Source: Opitutia bacterium
GTDB lineage: Bacteria; Verrucomicrobiota; Verrucomicrobiia; Opitutales; Opitutaceae
Direction of reading: 5' to 3'
Assembly (NCBI GenBank): GCA_947467625.1
Contig: CANIJN010000034.1
Coordinates: 1 to 32,569 of the forward strand
Length of the DNA: 32,569 nt
The notes below the pieces were generated by a model. That model was not told the origin of the DNA and made no database searches. It worked only from the letters and a program-made list of their open reading frames with translations. This document shows, one piece after another, positions 1 through 7,322 of the stretch (its first letter is position 1; every line of letters begins with the position of its first letter). A program made the translations under genes and the position numbers.

Positions 1-1004
1 CGCAGTTCTTCCCCGTTTGGGACATGAAGAACTCCGCCACCTGGGACTACACGACCGACTTCGATCCTGTGACGTTGCCCTTCTCCACCAATAATCTCTC
101 GGTGACGCGGAACAAGGCGGCTTACGGCGTGCTCAACTTCAGCCTGCTGCAGGACCGTCTCAATGCCGTGCTGGGGGCCCGTCGCAGCACCGCCAGTGGT
201 TCGACGGACAACTACTTGGCTCCGGCTTCGAGCTTGGCGAAGGTGGAAAACAAAAAGACCACGCCGCAGCTCGGGCTCGGCTGGAAAGCGACCCGCGACG
301 TGATGTTCTACGGTTCCTACAGCGAATCGTTTGTGCTCAATGCGGCGGCGTTGACGAAAGAGAACGTCCCTACCGGAGCCGCGGCTCCGACGACGTCGAA
401 AGGCTACGAGTTCGGCGTGAAGACGGATTTGTTCAACGGCCGGGTGTCCACGACGCTCGCTGTCTTCCAAATCGATCAGAAGGACCGAATCCTGCGGTTC
501 AATTCCTTCAGTGCGACGGGCGTGACGGTTACGAATAGCCAGCAAGGAACGCTGGATCGCAGCAATGGAATCGAGGGCGAGATCACCTGGTCGCCGATGG
601 ATAACTGGCAGATCTACGCCAGCGGAGCGATGAATGACATTCGCGTAAAGCAGGTGCCGAAGGGGGTGGAGGTTTTCCTGGGCACTCACCCCGAGGCGAC
701 CGTGAAGGCACTCTTTAATCTCTGGACGCGCTATTCATTTAAGAACGACGCGCTGAAGGGCGTTTGGGTGGGAGCGGGATTCAATCACACCGGCGAGAAG
801 GCGCAGCGCACCAATAATCCCAAGCTCTACCTACCGGCCGAGACGCTGTGGAATTCGGCGGTGGGCTATGATTGGAAGTGGGAGAAACGTCCGATGAATG
901 CCGCGCTTAATTGGCAGAACATGGGTGACATCGAATACTTCCCTGCGAACCAACAGCGCGGAATGCCGGGACGAGCGGTGTTCTCGCTGACGGCGAAATA
1001 CTGA
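1..1004 (+). CDS. TonB-dependent receptor, C-terminal part (5' truncated by window edge)
   Basis: The reading frame is open from the left edge (codons before position 24 read Q-F-F-P-V-W-D), so the Met at 24 is internal and the start lies outside the window. About 333 residues are visible. They alternate short hydrophilic loops with amphipathic strands such as LGWKATRDVMFYGSYSESF, GYEFGVKTDLFNGRVSTTLA and NWQIYASGAMNDI, the pattern of the outer-membrane beta barrel of siderophore-type receptors. The segment NMGDIEYFPANQQRGMPGRA near the end is typical of FpvA/FhuE-like barrels. The protein ends in FSLTAKY, an outer-membrane signature with a terminal aromatic residue. The plug domain and TonB box are not in view, so the substrate cannot be told; a ferric siderophore is likely by family. 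A strong terminator follows. Confidence 0.88.
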   Translation, partial: QFFPVWDMKNSATWDYTTDFDPVTLPFSTNNLSVTRNKAAYGVLNFSLLQDRLNAVLGARRSTASGSTDNYLAPASSLAKVENKKTTPQLGLGWKATRDVMFYGSYSESFVLNAAALTKENVPTGAAAPTTSKGYEFGVKTDLFNGRVSTTLAVFQIDQKDRILRFNSFSATGVTVTNSQQGTLDRSNGIEGEITWSPMDNWQIYASGAMNDIRVKQVPKGVEVFLGTHPEATVKALFNLWTRYSFKNDALKGVWVGAGFNHTGEKAQRTNNPKLYLPAETLWNSAVGYDWKWEKRPMNAALNWQNMGDIEYFPANQQRGMPGRAVFSLTAKY

Positions 1005-1049
1005 GGGATCACGGCCCCCTCGGGGTCGTTCGCCATGGCCTAACATTCA

Positions 1050-1074
1050 AGCCCGCCGCGTGGCGGGCTTTTTT
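1050..1074 (+). terminator. Rho-independent terminator of the TonB receptor gene
   Basis: A perfect 7-bp GC stem (GCCCGCC at 1051-1057, GGCGGGC at 1062-1068) with loop GCGT is followed directly by six T residues (1069-1074). It starts about 46 bases after the receptor stop codon. It is the clearest intrinsic terminator in the window. Confidence 0.9.
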
Positions 1075-1152
1075 GTGCCCGCGGGTTGATGACCTGTCGG
1101 CTGCAGCAAAAGGGTGGAATAATTACTCAGTATGGTTGCTCATCACGGGACC

Positions 1153-1797
1153 ATGATTTCACGTCTGATCTACACGCTCGTGGCGTTGGCCGTCGTGGCC
1201 GGCGTCGCTGCCGATATGAAAATGAACACATCCACTCCCGCTCCCGCCAAGTCTGATTCAACGGACAGACCCAACGCCGCGAAAGATGCACTCGCGTGCG
1301 CGCCCGGGGAACGGTCGGCGTGCGGCCTGCCCTCGAATGTCGTGATCGATATGAGCAAGACGGCGGTGCAGCGGACGGACGCGGAGTGGAAGGCGCGGTT
1401 GACGCCGATGCAGTTTCGCGTCGCACGGCAGCAGGGCACGGAGCCGCCGTTTCAAAACGAGTATTGGGATCACCACGAGGACGGGGTTTATTTTTCCGTG
1501 TGCAGCGACACGCCGCTGTTCGACTCACGGGATAAGTTTGAGAGCGGCACGGGTTGGCCGAGTTTCACCAAGCCGATCGAGCAAGTGTGGGTGGGCGAGA
1601 CGGTCGACACGAGCCACGGGATGCGTCGGGTGGAGTCGCACTGCAACGTCGACGGGGCGCATTTGGGGCACGTGTTTCCCGACGGGCCGCGTGGGCAGGG
1701 CGGGTTGCGCTACTGCATCAACAGTGCGTCGCTGCGGTTTGTGCCGCGAAAAGACTATGCGGCGTGGGTGGAGAAGACTCAGGGCGGTCTGAAGTAG
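1153..1797 (+). CDS. msrB: Exported peptide-methionine (R)-S-oxide reductase MsrB
   Basis: MsrB reduces the R epimer of methionine sulfoxide in proteins. The family signatures are clear: SGTGWPSF, a His-rich LGHVFPDGP segment, and [13 protein letters not shown], whose Cys is the catalytic residue. I chose the ATG at 1153 over the in-frame ATG at 1132 because it opens directly on a signal peptide ([20 protein letters not shown]), placing the enzyme in the periplasm or membrane-anchored. The two CxxC zinc motifs of many MsrB proteins are absent. The position that holds the resolving Cys in PilB-type enzymes (SGCGWPSF) is Thr here. Other cysteines (in FSVCS and ESHCN, plus two near the N-terminus) could take that role. 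It appears monocistronic. Function is confident; the start is likely. Confidence 0.9.
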   Translation: MISRLIYTLVALAVVAGVAADMKMNTSTPAPAKSDSTDRPNAAKDALACAPGERSACGLPSNVVIDMSKTAVQRTDAEWKARLTPMQFRVARQQGTEPPFQNEYWDHHEDGVYFSVCSDTPLFDSRDKFESGTGWPSFTKPIEQVWVGETVDTSHGMRRVESHCNVDGAHLGHVFPDGPRGQGGLRYCINSASLRFVPRKDYAAWVEKTQGGLK

Positions 1798-1828
1798 GGT
1801 GGAGTGGCGGCGGAAGCCGCTCCCACGA
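1798..1828. repeat. REP-like hairpin after msrB
   Basis: An imperfect stem-loop begins one base after the msrB stop: GGTGGAGTGGCGGC, loop GGAA, then GCCGCTCCCAC. There is no T-run. It may protect the mRNA 3' end or be one unit of the palindrome cluster that continues to about 1998. Confidence 0.45.
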
Positions 1829-1863
1829 ACGACTCGCCGGTGGGTGCGTGAACGCCACCGACT

Positions 1864-1920
1864 GAGCGGGCGCACCCTCCCGCTCCTCGGTGCGCGGGCT
1901 CGCGCTGACCAAGGAGCGGG
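1864..1920. repeat. Palindrome cluster with two mutually exclusive hairpins
   Basis: GAGCGGG occurs at 1864-1870 and again at 1914-1920, with its complement CCCGCTC at 1879-1885 between them. The middle arm can pair with either outer copy. The larger hairpin (CCCGCTCCT 1879-1887 with AGGAGCGGG 1912-1920) has inner complementary arms (GGT/ACC, GCGCG/CGCGC). It lies between the convergent msrB and sulfatase genes, a usual place for REP elements. Confidence 0.5.
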
Positions 1921-1921
1921 T

Positions 1922-1998
1922 AATGCCAATGTCCTTTGAACTCTGGGATTTTCGGTAGCCGCGACCGCCATTCGCAAACTCAAATGACGTTGGTGTAA
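1922..1998 (+). repeat. Dispersed MITE/REP-like repeat, copy A
   Basis: The element has inverted ends, CCAATGTCCTTTGA near 1926 and TCAAATGACGTTGG near 1980-1993, around a core GGTAGCCGCGACCGCCA at 1954-1970. The same ends and core recur in opposite orientation at 5378-5472. Two homologous intergenic copies with terminal inverted repeats indicate a small non-autonomous repeat. There is no coding capacity. Confidence 0.6.
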
Positions 1999-2008
1999 AC
2001 GATCCCGG

Positions 2009-4327
2009 TCAGCGAGTGGGCGCGGGCAGCGAGCGCGTGAGGAAGGCGCGGATACGGGCGCGGACTTCAGGCGTGTCGAAGGCTTTGCCGCCGTGGCCGG
2101 CACCCGCGACGACGTGAAATTCCGAGGGCACGCCGACTTCGCGGAGGCGGGCGTGGAGGCGTTCGCTTTGCACGAGGGGGACCTGGTCGTCTTGATCGCC
2201 GTGGATGATCAGGAACGGTGGATCGTCTTTGGTGATGTTGTGCAGCGGGCTGACTTGGCGGGCGCGGTCGGCGCGGTCGCGGACGATGCCGCCGAGGAGT
2301 TTTGCGCCGTTGGAGGTGGCGAGGTCGGCGTCGGTTTTTCCGGGACCGGGGACGTTGACGGGCATCGTGAGCATGTCGCTCGCGCCGTAAAAATCGATGA
2401 CGGCACGGACGCGGCTGGAGATAGTTTCGTCGGTGGCGGCGGGTGCGGTACCGACGATACTCGCGAGGTTGCCGCCCGAGGAGCCACCCGAAATGGCGAA
2501 GCGCTCGGGGTCGAGGCGGTAGGTGGCTGCGCGGGTGCGGAGCCAACGGATCGCGGCGCGCGCGTCGTCGATTTGCGCGGGCCACTGGGCGGCCCAGCTT
2601 AGGCGGTAGTTGAGACTCACAACGGCGTAGCCTTCGGCGGCGAGCCACGTGAGCGGGCAATTTTCTTTGGAACCGTTTTTCCAGCCGCCGCCGTGCGTCC
2701 AGAGAATGACGGGGAGCGGATGGGCGGGGTTGGCGGTAGGGAGATAGAGATCGAGGAGGAGTGCGCCGGTGGCGGGACGGCTGTATTCAAGATTCGCGAT
2801 ACGCTGCACGCCGGCAGGGAGGGCGGGGCGCACATCGCCGGCTGGGCGGAGGTGGGTCCCCGGGGTTTTCGTGAGGGCATCGCCGAGATCGGCGCGGGCG
2901 GCGGCGACTTCGGCCTGGAGGCGGGCGACGATGGCGGGGTGGGCGGCGGCGACGTTGCGGAGTTCCGACGGGTCCGTGGTGAGGTTATAGAGAGCGAGTT
3001 CGGTTTTTTCGACGCGGTAACCGTGGCGGCTGGCGATGCCGCGGATGCCAGAGAGCTCGATGGATTCGGGTTTCATTTTACCGTAATTAGAGGGCTTACC
3101 GCCTAGGCCGCGCTCGGCGGCGACGACGAGGTAGTCGTGCGGCACGTGGAGTTTCCATTCGCCGCGGCGGACGGCGTGGAGCTCTTCGCCGGAGTAGAAC
3201 CAAAAGTCGTCGCGGCCTTTCGCGCCGGGTTGGCCGAGGAGGAGTGGCGTCAGGTCGGTGCCGTCGCGTTTCACGTCAGTGAGCGTTGCGCCGGCGAGGG
3301 CGGCGAAGGTCACGTGCAAATCCATGGTGGCAAACGGGGCATCGCTGACGCGTGCGGCGGGGACTTTGCCCGGCCAACGGACCAGACAGGGCACGCGCAT
3401 GCCGCCCTCGAACGTGGTGAGTTTACCCTCGCGGAGAGGCCCCGCGGAGCCGGCGTGTTCGCCGTAGGAGAGGAAAGGGCCATTGTCGGAGCTGAAAATG
3501 ACGAGCGTGTTGTCGTCGAGGCCGAGGCGTTTGAGGGTGGCCATGATTTGGCCGATGGACCAATCGAGTTCCTGGACGACATCGCCGTAGAGGCCGCGCT
3601 GGCTGGTGCCCTTGAATTTTTCGGAGGCGAAGATGGGGACGTGCGGCATGATGTGCGGCACGTAGAGGAAAAACGGTTTGGCGCGGTTACGCTCGATGAA
3701 TGAGACGGCGCCCTCGGTGAGGCGGCGGGTGAACTGTGATTGGTCGGGATCGAGCTCGATGATCTCTTCGTTGGCGTAGAGTGGCAGGGAGGGGATGCCC
3801 GGGGTGGTGGGGTGGAGGGGACCGTTGTCGTTGGAGTAGGGGATGCCGAGCCACTCGTCGAAGCCGCGGCGCGTGGGGAGAAATTGCGGATGATGGCCGA
3901 GGTGCCACTTGCCGAAAATCGCAGTCGCGTAACCGCGGTCTTTGAAGACTTGCGGGAGGAGTTTTTCCTTGGAGTGAAGACCGGTGGGGCTCGTGTGGTT
4001 GAGGGCGCCACTCATGCTGACGCGGTTGGCGTAGCTACCCGTCATGAGTGCGGCGCGAGAGGCGGTGCAGACGGATTGGGACACGTAGAAACTGGTGAAG
4101 CGCGTGCCCTCAGTGGCGAGGCGATCGATGTGCGGCGTCTTGATATCCTTGGCTCCGTAGCAGCCGAGGTCGCCGTAGCCGAGGTCATCGGCGAAGATGA
4201 AAACAATGTTTGGTGGCGGCGCGGGGGGCGTGGCGGCGAGCAGTGCGGAGGTCGCAGCGATGGCCGTGAGGACGAGCAGAACGCCGAGTTGGCCGGCGAG
4301 ACGGCGGAGAGAAAGGGTGGGCTCCAT
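2009..4327 (-). CDS. Secreted sulfatase fused to an alpha/beta-hydrolase (esterase) domain
   Basis: This 772-residue protein joins two enzymes. After a hydrophobic export signal (residues about 11-31), residues 38-490 form a type I sulfatase: metal-binding DD (47-48) in FADDLGYGD, the formylglycine site CTASR (87-91), GKWHLG (139-144), SSDNGP with D281/N282, and GGMRVP. The C-T-A-S-R site needs maturation by a formylglycine-generating or radical-SAM enzyme not seen here. Residues about 505-770 form an alpha/beta hydrolase of the BD-FAE/acetylesterase kind: oxyanion motif HGGGW (545-549), nucleophile motif GGSSG with Ser616, Asp713 in HGDQD and His745 in GAGHG. One export signal serves both domains. 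The likely role is joint desulfation and deacylation of a sulfated polysaccharide (inference). The start is the ATG at 4327; an internal frameshift is excluded because the frame is continuous. Confidence 0.9.
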   Translation of the reverse strand: MEPTLSLRRLAGQLGVLLVLTAIAATSALLAATPPAPPPNIVFIFADDLGYGDLGCYGAKDIKTPHIDRLATEGTRFTSFYVSQSVCTASRAALMTGSYANRVSMSGALNHTSPTGLHSKEKLLPQVFKDRGYATAIFGKWHLGHHPQFLPTRRGFDEWLGIPYSNDNGPLHPTTPGIPSLPLYANEEIIELDPDQSQFTRRLTEGAVSFIERNRAKPFFLYVPHIMPHVPIFASEKFKGTSQRGLYGDVVQELDWSIGQIMATLKRLGLDDNTLVIFSSDNGPFLSYGEHAGSAGPLREGKLTTFEGGMRVPCLVRWPGKVPAARVSDAPFATMDLHVTFAALAGATLTDVKRDGTDLTPLLLGQPGAKGRDDFWFYSGEELHAVRRGEWKLHVPHDYLVVAAERGLGGKPSNYGKMKPESIELSGIRGIASRHGYRVEKTELALYNLTTDPSELRNVAAAHPAIVARLQAEVAAARADLGDALTKTPGTHLRPAGDVRPALPAGVQRIANLEYSRPATGALLLDLYLPTANPAHPLPVILWTHGGGWKNGSKENCPLTWLAAEGYAVVSLNYRLSWAAQWPAQIDDARAAIRWLRTRAATYRLDPERFAISGGSSGGNLASIVGTAPAATDETISSRVRAVIDFYGASDMLTMPVNVPGPGKTDADLATSNGAKLLGGIVRDRADRARQVSPLHNITKDDPPFLIIHGDQDDQVPLVQSERLHARLREVGVPSEFHVVAGAGHGGKAFDTPEVRARIRAFLTRSLPAPTR

Positions 4328-4619
4328 GGGCCGAACGTAGAAAGCGGCGCGGCGGAGGCGAGCGTCGAGTGGGGGCAGAAAGCGGTGCGATCACTGAGTT
4401 CCGGAGTGTAGTTCGGAATCGTGGCGAGGCAGGACGATTTCCGGGAATGGATCTGCCCTCAATCCGCTGCGGTGGGTCGTGCCGTAACGAGGTGTGCTGA
4501 CGGTCGGGGGATGAGTCGCAACCAAGCGCGGTTGGCGCAAAAAAAGGCCGCAGGGGTGCACGGCTAAACGTGAAACGTTAAGCGTTGAGCGTGGCGGTTG
4601 CGCCCATCACGTTCGGGCG
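4328..4619. other. Divergent intergenic region (sulfatase / pRiA4b-like gene)
   Basis: This 292-base gap separates two divergent genes and must hold both promoters. I saw no convincing -35/-10 pair. It includes an A-run at about 4540-4546 and the heptamer repeat listed separately. Confidence 0.4.
4567..4594 (+). repeat. Four imperfect tandem heptamers (AACGTTR-like)
   Basis: Consecutive 7-base units read AACGTGA, AACGTTA, AGCGTTG and AGCGTGG. They lie 26 bases before the ATG at 4620. The regular period suggests either a small tandem repeat or iterated binding sites. The units are degenerate and short, so chance is not excluded. Confidence 0.4.
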
Positions 4620-5216
4620 ATGATCGGTCTCCACGAAGGCAAGGGCTCGGCCCTTAAGAAAAAGCCCGCTGAGCGCGTGTTCTCGCTACGCATGAACGTG
4701 GTCGCGTGCCGGCCGGTGATCTGGCGCCGTCTCCTGGTGCGCGAGTCGATGTGGCTCTCGCGGCTGCACGACACGATCCAAGTCGCGTTCGATTGGTTCG
4801 ATTACCAGACGCACGCGTTTAATCTCGATGACCTCCGGTTTGGCAATCCACTCAAGCGCGACGAATTCATGATTGAGGATGACCGTGATGTGACGCTCGC
4901 CGACCTCGATCTCGAACACCGGGCGCTGTTCTCGTACGGATATCATTTTGGCGAGGGCTGGCAGATCGACATCCAGATCGAGAAGAGCGGGCCTTTGGAA
5001 AAAGGTGTGTTCTGTCCGGTGTGCATTGGCGGTGAACGCGCGGGGCCACCGGAAGATTGCGGCGGGATCGAGGCCTTTCACGACATGCTCGCCTGTATCA
5101 AGGAGCCGCATACTGAGCTGGGCCGGGAGTGGATAGAGTGGCTCGGCGCCGACTACAATCCCGAGGCCTGCGATCTGGAAAAAATCAACAAGGCTTTGAA
5201 AAAGTTGGGTAAGTGA
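4620..5216 (+). CDS. Plasmid pRiA4b ORF-3 family protein
   Basis: The 198-residue protein matches the PRiA4_ORF3-like family. It shows PVIWRRLLV (residues about 37-45), SRLHDTIQVAFDW, a HAFNL segment, FSYGYHFGEGWQIDI, the cysteine-rich CPVCIGGERAGPPEDCGG, and a C-terminal LGADYNPEACDLEKIN. This conserved order is typical of complete members. The biochemical role of the family is unknown. The Cys/His content suggests a metal site, which is inference. No signal peptide or membrane segment is seen, so it should be cytoplasmic. Homology begins near residue 19, so one of the later in-frame starts is possible. It stands alone on the + strand. Confidence 0.85.
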   Translation: MIGLHEGKGSALKKKPAERVFSLRMNVVACRPVIWRRLLVRESMWLSRLHDTIQVAFDWFDYQTHAFNLDDLRFGNPLKRDEFMIEDDRDVTLADLDLEHRALFSYGYHFGEGWQIDIQIEKSGPLEKGVFCPVCIGGERAGPPEDCGGIEAFHDMLACIKEPHTELGREWIEWLGADYNPEACDLEKINKALKKLGK

Positions 5217-5377
5217 GTGAGCGGATGCGGGCTGCCTATCGCCCGACGCCGCTCAGCGGGGCTTGCCAAAGGGAGCGGCGGCGCAGCGCGTGATCGTGGA
5301 TCTCGAAAAGGGCGATCAACCCGGTGGAAAACACCGGCGGCACCATGAGGCCGAATTCGTGGACCCAAGAAAGCCGT

Positions 5378-5472
5378 AATACCGACGTCTCGTGATATTT
5401 GGACGATAGTCGAAACCCCACTCGCTGGCGCTCGCGGCTACCAGACGTCAAAAACTCAAAGGACGTCGGTAT
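5378..5472 (-). repeat. Dispersed MITE/REP-like repeat, copy B
   Basis: Read on the minus strand it begins ACCGACGTCCTTTGAG, carries core GGTAGCCGCGAGCGCCA (+ strand 5426-5442), and ends GACGTCGGTAT. The core matches copy A at 1954-1970 in 16 of 17 positions. The ends form an inverted repeat (ACCGACGTC / GACGTCGGT). It is about 18 bases longer than copy A. Confidence 0.6.
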
Positions 5473-5600
5473 GAAGCCTACGAGGTGAAACCCCGGCCAT
5501 TGCGGAGAGGCCGTCCTGCGAATCGCGCGTCGAGCGGACGCACCGAGGCCCCGGCCGTCGACGGCAAAGCCCACGCCAATCACCAACACCCACTCTCGGG

Positions 5601-5813
5601 ATCGCCGCTTGGCATGCTGCCCTCCAGCGCCGCAAGGCGCGGTGCCGGCTTCCTCAGCGGGAGCGCCTGATCGCGCTGCTGCGGGGCCGGCACCCCACCG
5701 ACAACGAAGCTCAATTCTTCGCGCGCTTTGCGACTGCGTTCGACGGCGCGCTGGCCAAGGAGGTACTGCGGGCGGTGGGGTTCTCCGTTCCCACGTCCTT
5801 GGATAAGTAAACG
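5601..5813 (+). pseudogene. Possible decayed gene tail, family unknown
   Basis: One frame (codons in phase with 5625) reads as protein-like sequence with no stop until the TAA near 5810. It includes RERLIALLRGRHPTDNEAQF, then FFARFATAFDGALAKEVL, and ends FSVPTSLDK. The frame has no plausible start in the stretch that looks coding, and I do not recognise the family. It may be a remnant of a longer gene, or chance in GC-rich DNA. Confidence 0.25.
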
Positions 5814-5850
5814 CAAAACACGGGCGTGGGGTTTGATTTCTACCGGAGAA

Positions 5851-7233
5851 TCACTTTGCGCCGGGTACGGTGCCGGCTTTCACGAGTACCATTTTATCGG
5901 GGTCGAGGTGTTGCTTGATCGCGCCGTTGACCTGCGCCTTCGTGAGCGCGCCGATGCGGGCGGGATATTGGTCGATGAAGGAGAGTTCGAGATCGCGGTT
6001 GAGCGTGGCGAGGATGGTGCCGGCCATGCCGGACGTCGTGGAGAGGGCGACTTTGAAGGTGCCGGCGAGGCCGGTTTTGCGTTGGGCCAGTTCGTCGTCG
6101 GTGATCCCTTGCGTATGCCACTCGATGAGTTGGCGTTTGGTGGAGGCGACGCCTTTTTCGAGCATCTCGGGGGCGAAGTTGGCCGAGATGCGCCAGTCGC
6201 CGTCGACGAAGGTGTCGCCGGCCACGTAGGAGCCGATGCCGTAGGTGAGCCCTTCTTTGTCGCGGACGTTGGCCATGAGACGGCCTGTGAAGCCGCTGCC
6301 GAGAGCGGCGGTGCCGACGCGCAGGGCGAGGGTGTCGGTATCACCATAGCGGAGACCGGTGGTCTGGCCCCAAATCATTGAGATGTTGGTCTTTTCTGGC
6401 ATGAACACATTTTGGTCGCGCGCGGCGTCGACGGCGCCGGGCTTGGCCGGAGCGGGCGTGGGCGGACGGACGCCACCGGTCCAGCCAGCGAAGACTTTGG
6501 TGATTTCATGCTTGGCGGAGGCGGCATCGATGTCGCCGACGAGGACGAGACGCAAAGTGGCGGGGCCGTAGTATTTCGCGTGGAAGGCCTTCACTTCGTC
6601 GAGGGTGATTTTTTCCGCGCTCGCGAGGATTTCGGCGGAAGGTGCTTGGCGGTTGGGGTGGCCGACCGGATACACCGCGCGGCTAAAGGTGTCGTCGGCG
6701 CGGAAGTCGGTCTCGTCGAGCTGGCGGCGGTAGTTGCCCGCGAACTGTTTCTTGAGCTTGGCGAATTCCTCGGGAGAAAATGCGGGCGAGCGGAGTTGTT
6801 CGGCGATGAGGCTGATGACGAGCGGGAGATCGGCGCGGAGGCACCGCGCGCTGATGTTGAGCGCGCTCGGGCCGGTGCTGAAGGAGATCGTCGCGCCCGC
6901 GCTGCCGAGGAGTTGGGCGATCGCGAATTTGTCCTGCTTGGTTGTGCCTCGGTCCAACATGCCCCCGGTGAGGTCGGCGAGAGCGGGGCTGGTTTCGGGG
7001 CTGACGGCATCGCCGGCGGCGAGGGAGCCGCGGACGGTGATGACATCTTTCACGCCGGTTTTTAAAATGACGAGGTCGATGCCGCCGATTTTTTCGCGGA
7101 CGGCATTTTTCGCAACCTGGGCGTGGCTTGCGAGGGTCGAGCACGAAAGGAGTACGGAGGCGAGGAGAGCGGCACAGGTGCGAGACGGGGAGGCGGCGGG
7201 ACGGCGCGCGGAGGAGAGGGGGAGGAATTTCAT
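5851..7233 (-). CDS. M16-family protein lacking the zinc motif (regulatory/partner subunit)
   Basis: The 460-residue protein has the M16 (pitrilysin-like) two-domain fold. It starts MKFLPL at 7233 with an export signal ending near SHAQ (residue 39); a lipobox-like LLSC at 28-31 is possible. A frame extending to 7464 exists but overlaps the upstream gene. Where active M16 enzymes have HxxEH, this protein has ADLTGGML (residues 86-93), so all three metal ligands in that motif are missing and it cannot be a zinc peptidase alone. It keeps the C-terminal substrate-binding pair R324/Y331 in NVRDKEGLTYGIGSY. It lies 89 bases downstream of an M16 gene with an intact zinc site. By analogy with bacterial heterodimeric M16B proteases, the two should form one enzyme in the periplasm. 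Confidence 0.88.
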   Translation of the reverse strand: MKFLPLSSARRPAASPSRTCAALLASVLLSCSTLASHAQVAKNAVREKIGGIDLVILKTGVKDVITVRGSLAAGDAVSPETSPALADLTGGMLDRGTTKQDKFAIAQLLGSAGATISFSTGPSALNISARCLRADLPLVISLIAEQLRSPAFSPEEFAKLKKQFAGNYRRQLDETDFRADDTFSRAVYPVGHPNRQAPSAEILASAEKITLDEVKAFHAKYYGPATLRLVLVGDIDAASAKHEITKVFAGWTGGVRPPTPAPAKPGAVDAARDQNVFMPEKTNISMIWGQTTGLRYGDTDTLALRVGTAALGSGFTGRLMANVRDKEGLTYGIGSYVAGDTFVDGDWRISANFAPEMLEKGVASTKRQLIEWHTQGITDDELAQRKTGLAGTFKVALSTTSGMAGTILATLNRDLELSFIDQYPARIGALTKAQVNGAIKQHLDPDKMVLVKAGTVPGAK

Positions 7234-7260
7234 GGGAGCAGAGAGCGTTGGATTGAGTGT

Positions 7261-7303
7261 GGGGCGGGGTTTAGACCCGCATGGGCAGCCAGAAAGGCTG
7301 CCC
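7261..7303. repeat. Double hairpin between the two M16 genes
   Basis: Two adjacent perfect stem-loops are seen: GCGGG (7264-7268) with CCCGC (7276-7280), and GGGCAGCC (7283-7290) with GGCTGCCC (7296-7303), loop AGAAA. There is no T-run on either strand. This looks like a REP element inserted inside an operon. It could tune the ratio of the two subunits. Confidence 0.6.
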
Positions 7304-7322
7304 CCTAATTTCGACGGAGCGT

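Larger units (their letters stand above)
5217..5850. other. Gene-poor region with repeat and decayed coding fragments
   Basis: This 634-base gap lies between two convergent genes. It contains repeat copy B (5378-5472) and a coding-like tail (5601-5810), both listed separately. The remainder shows short open frames on both strands but nothing I can assign to a family. It looks like degraded accessory sequence. Confidence 0.5.
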
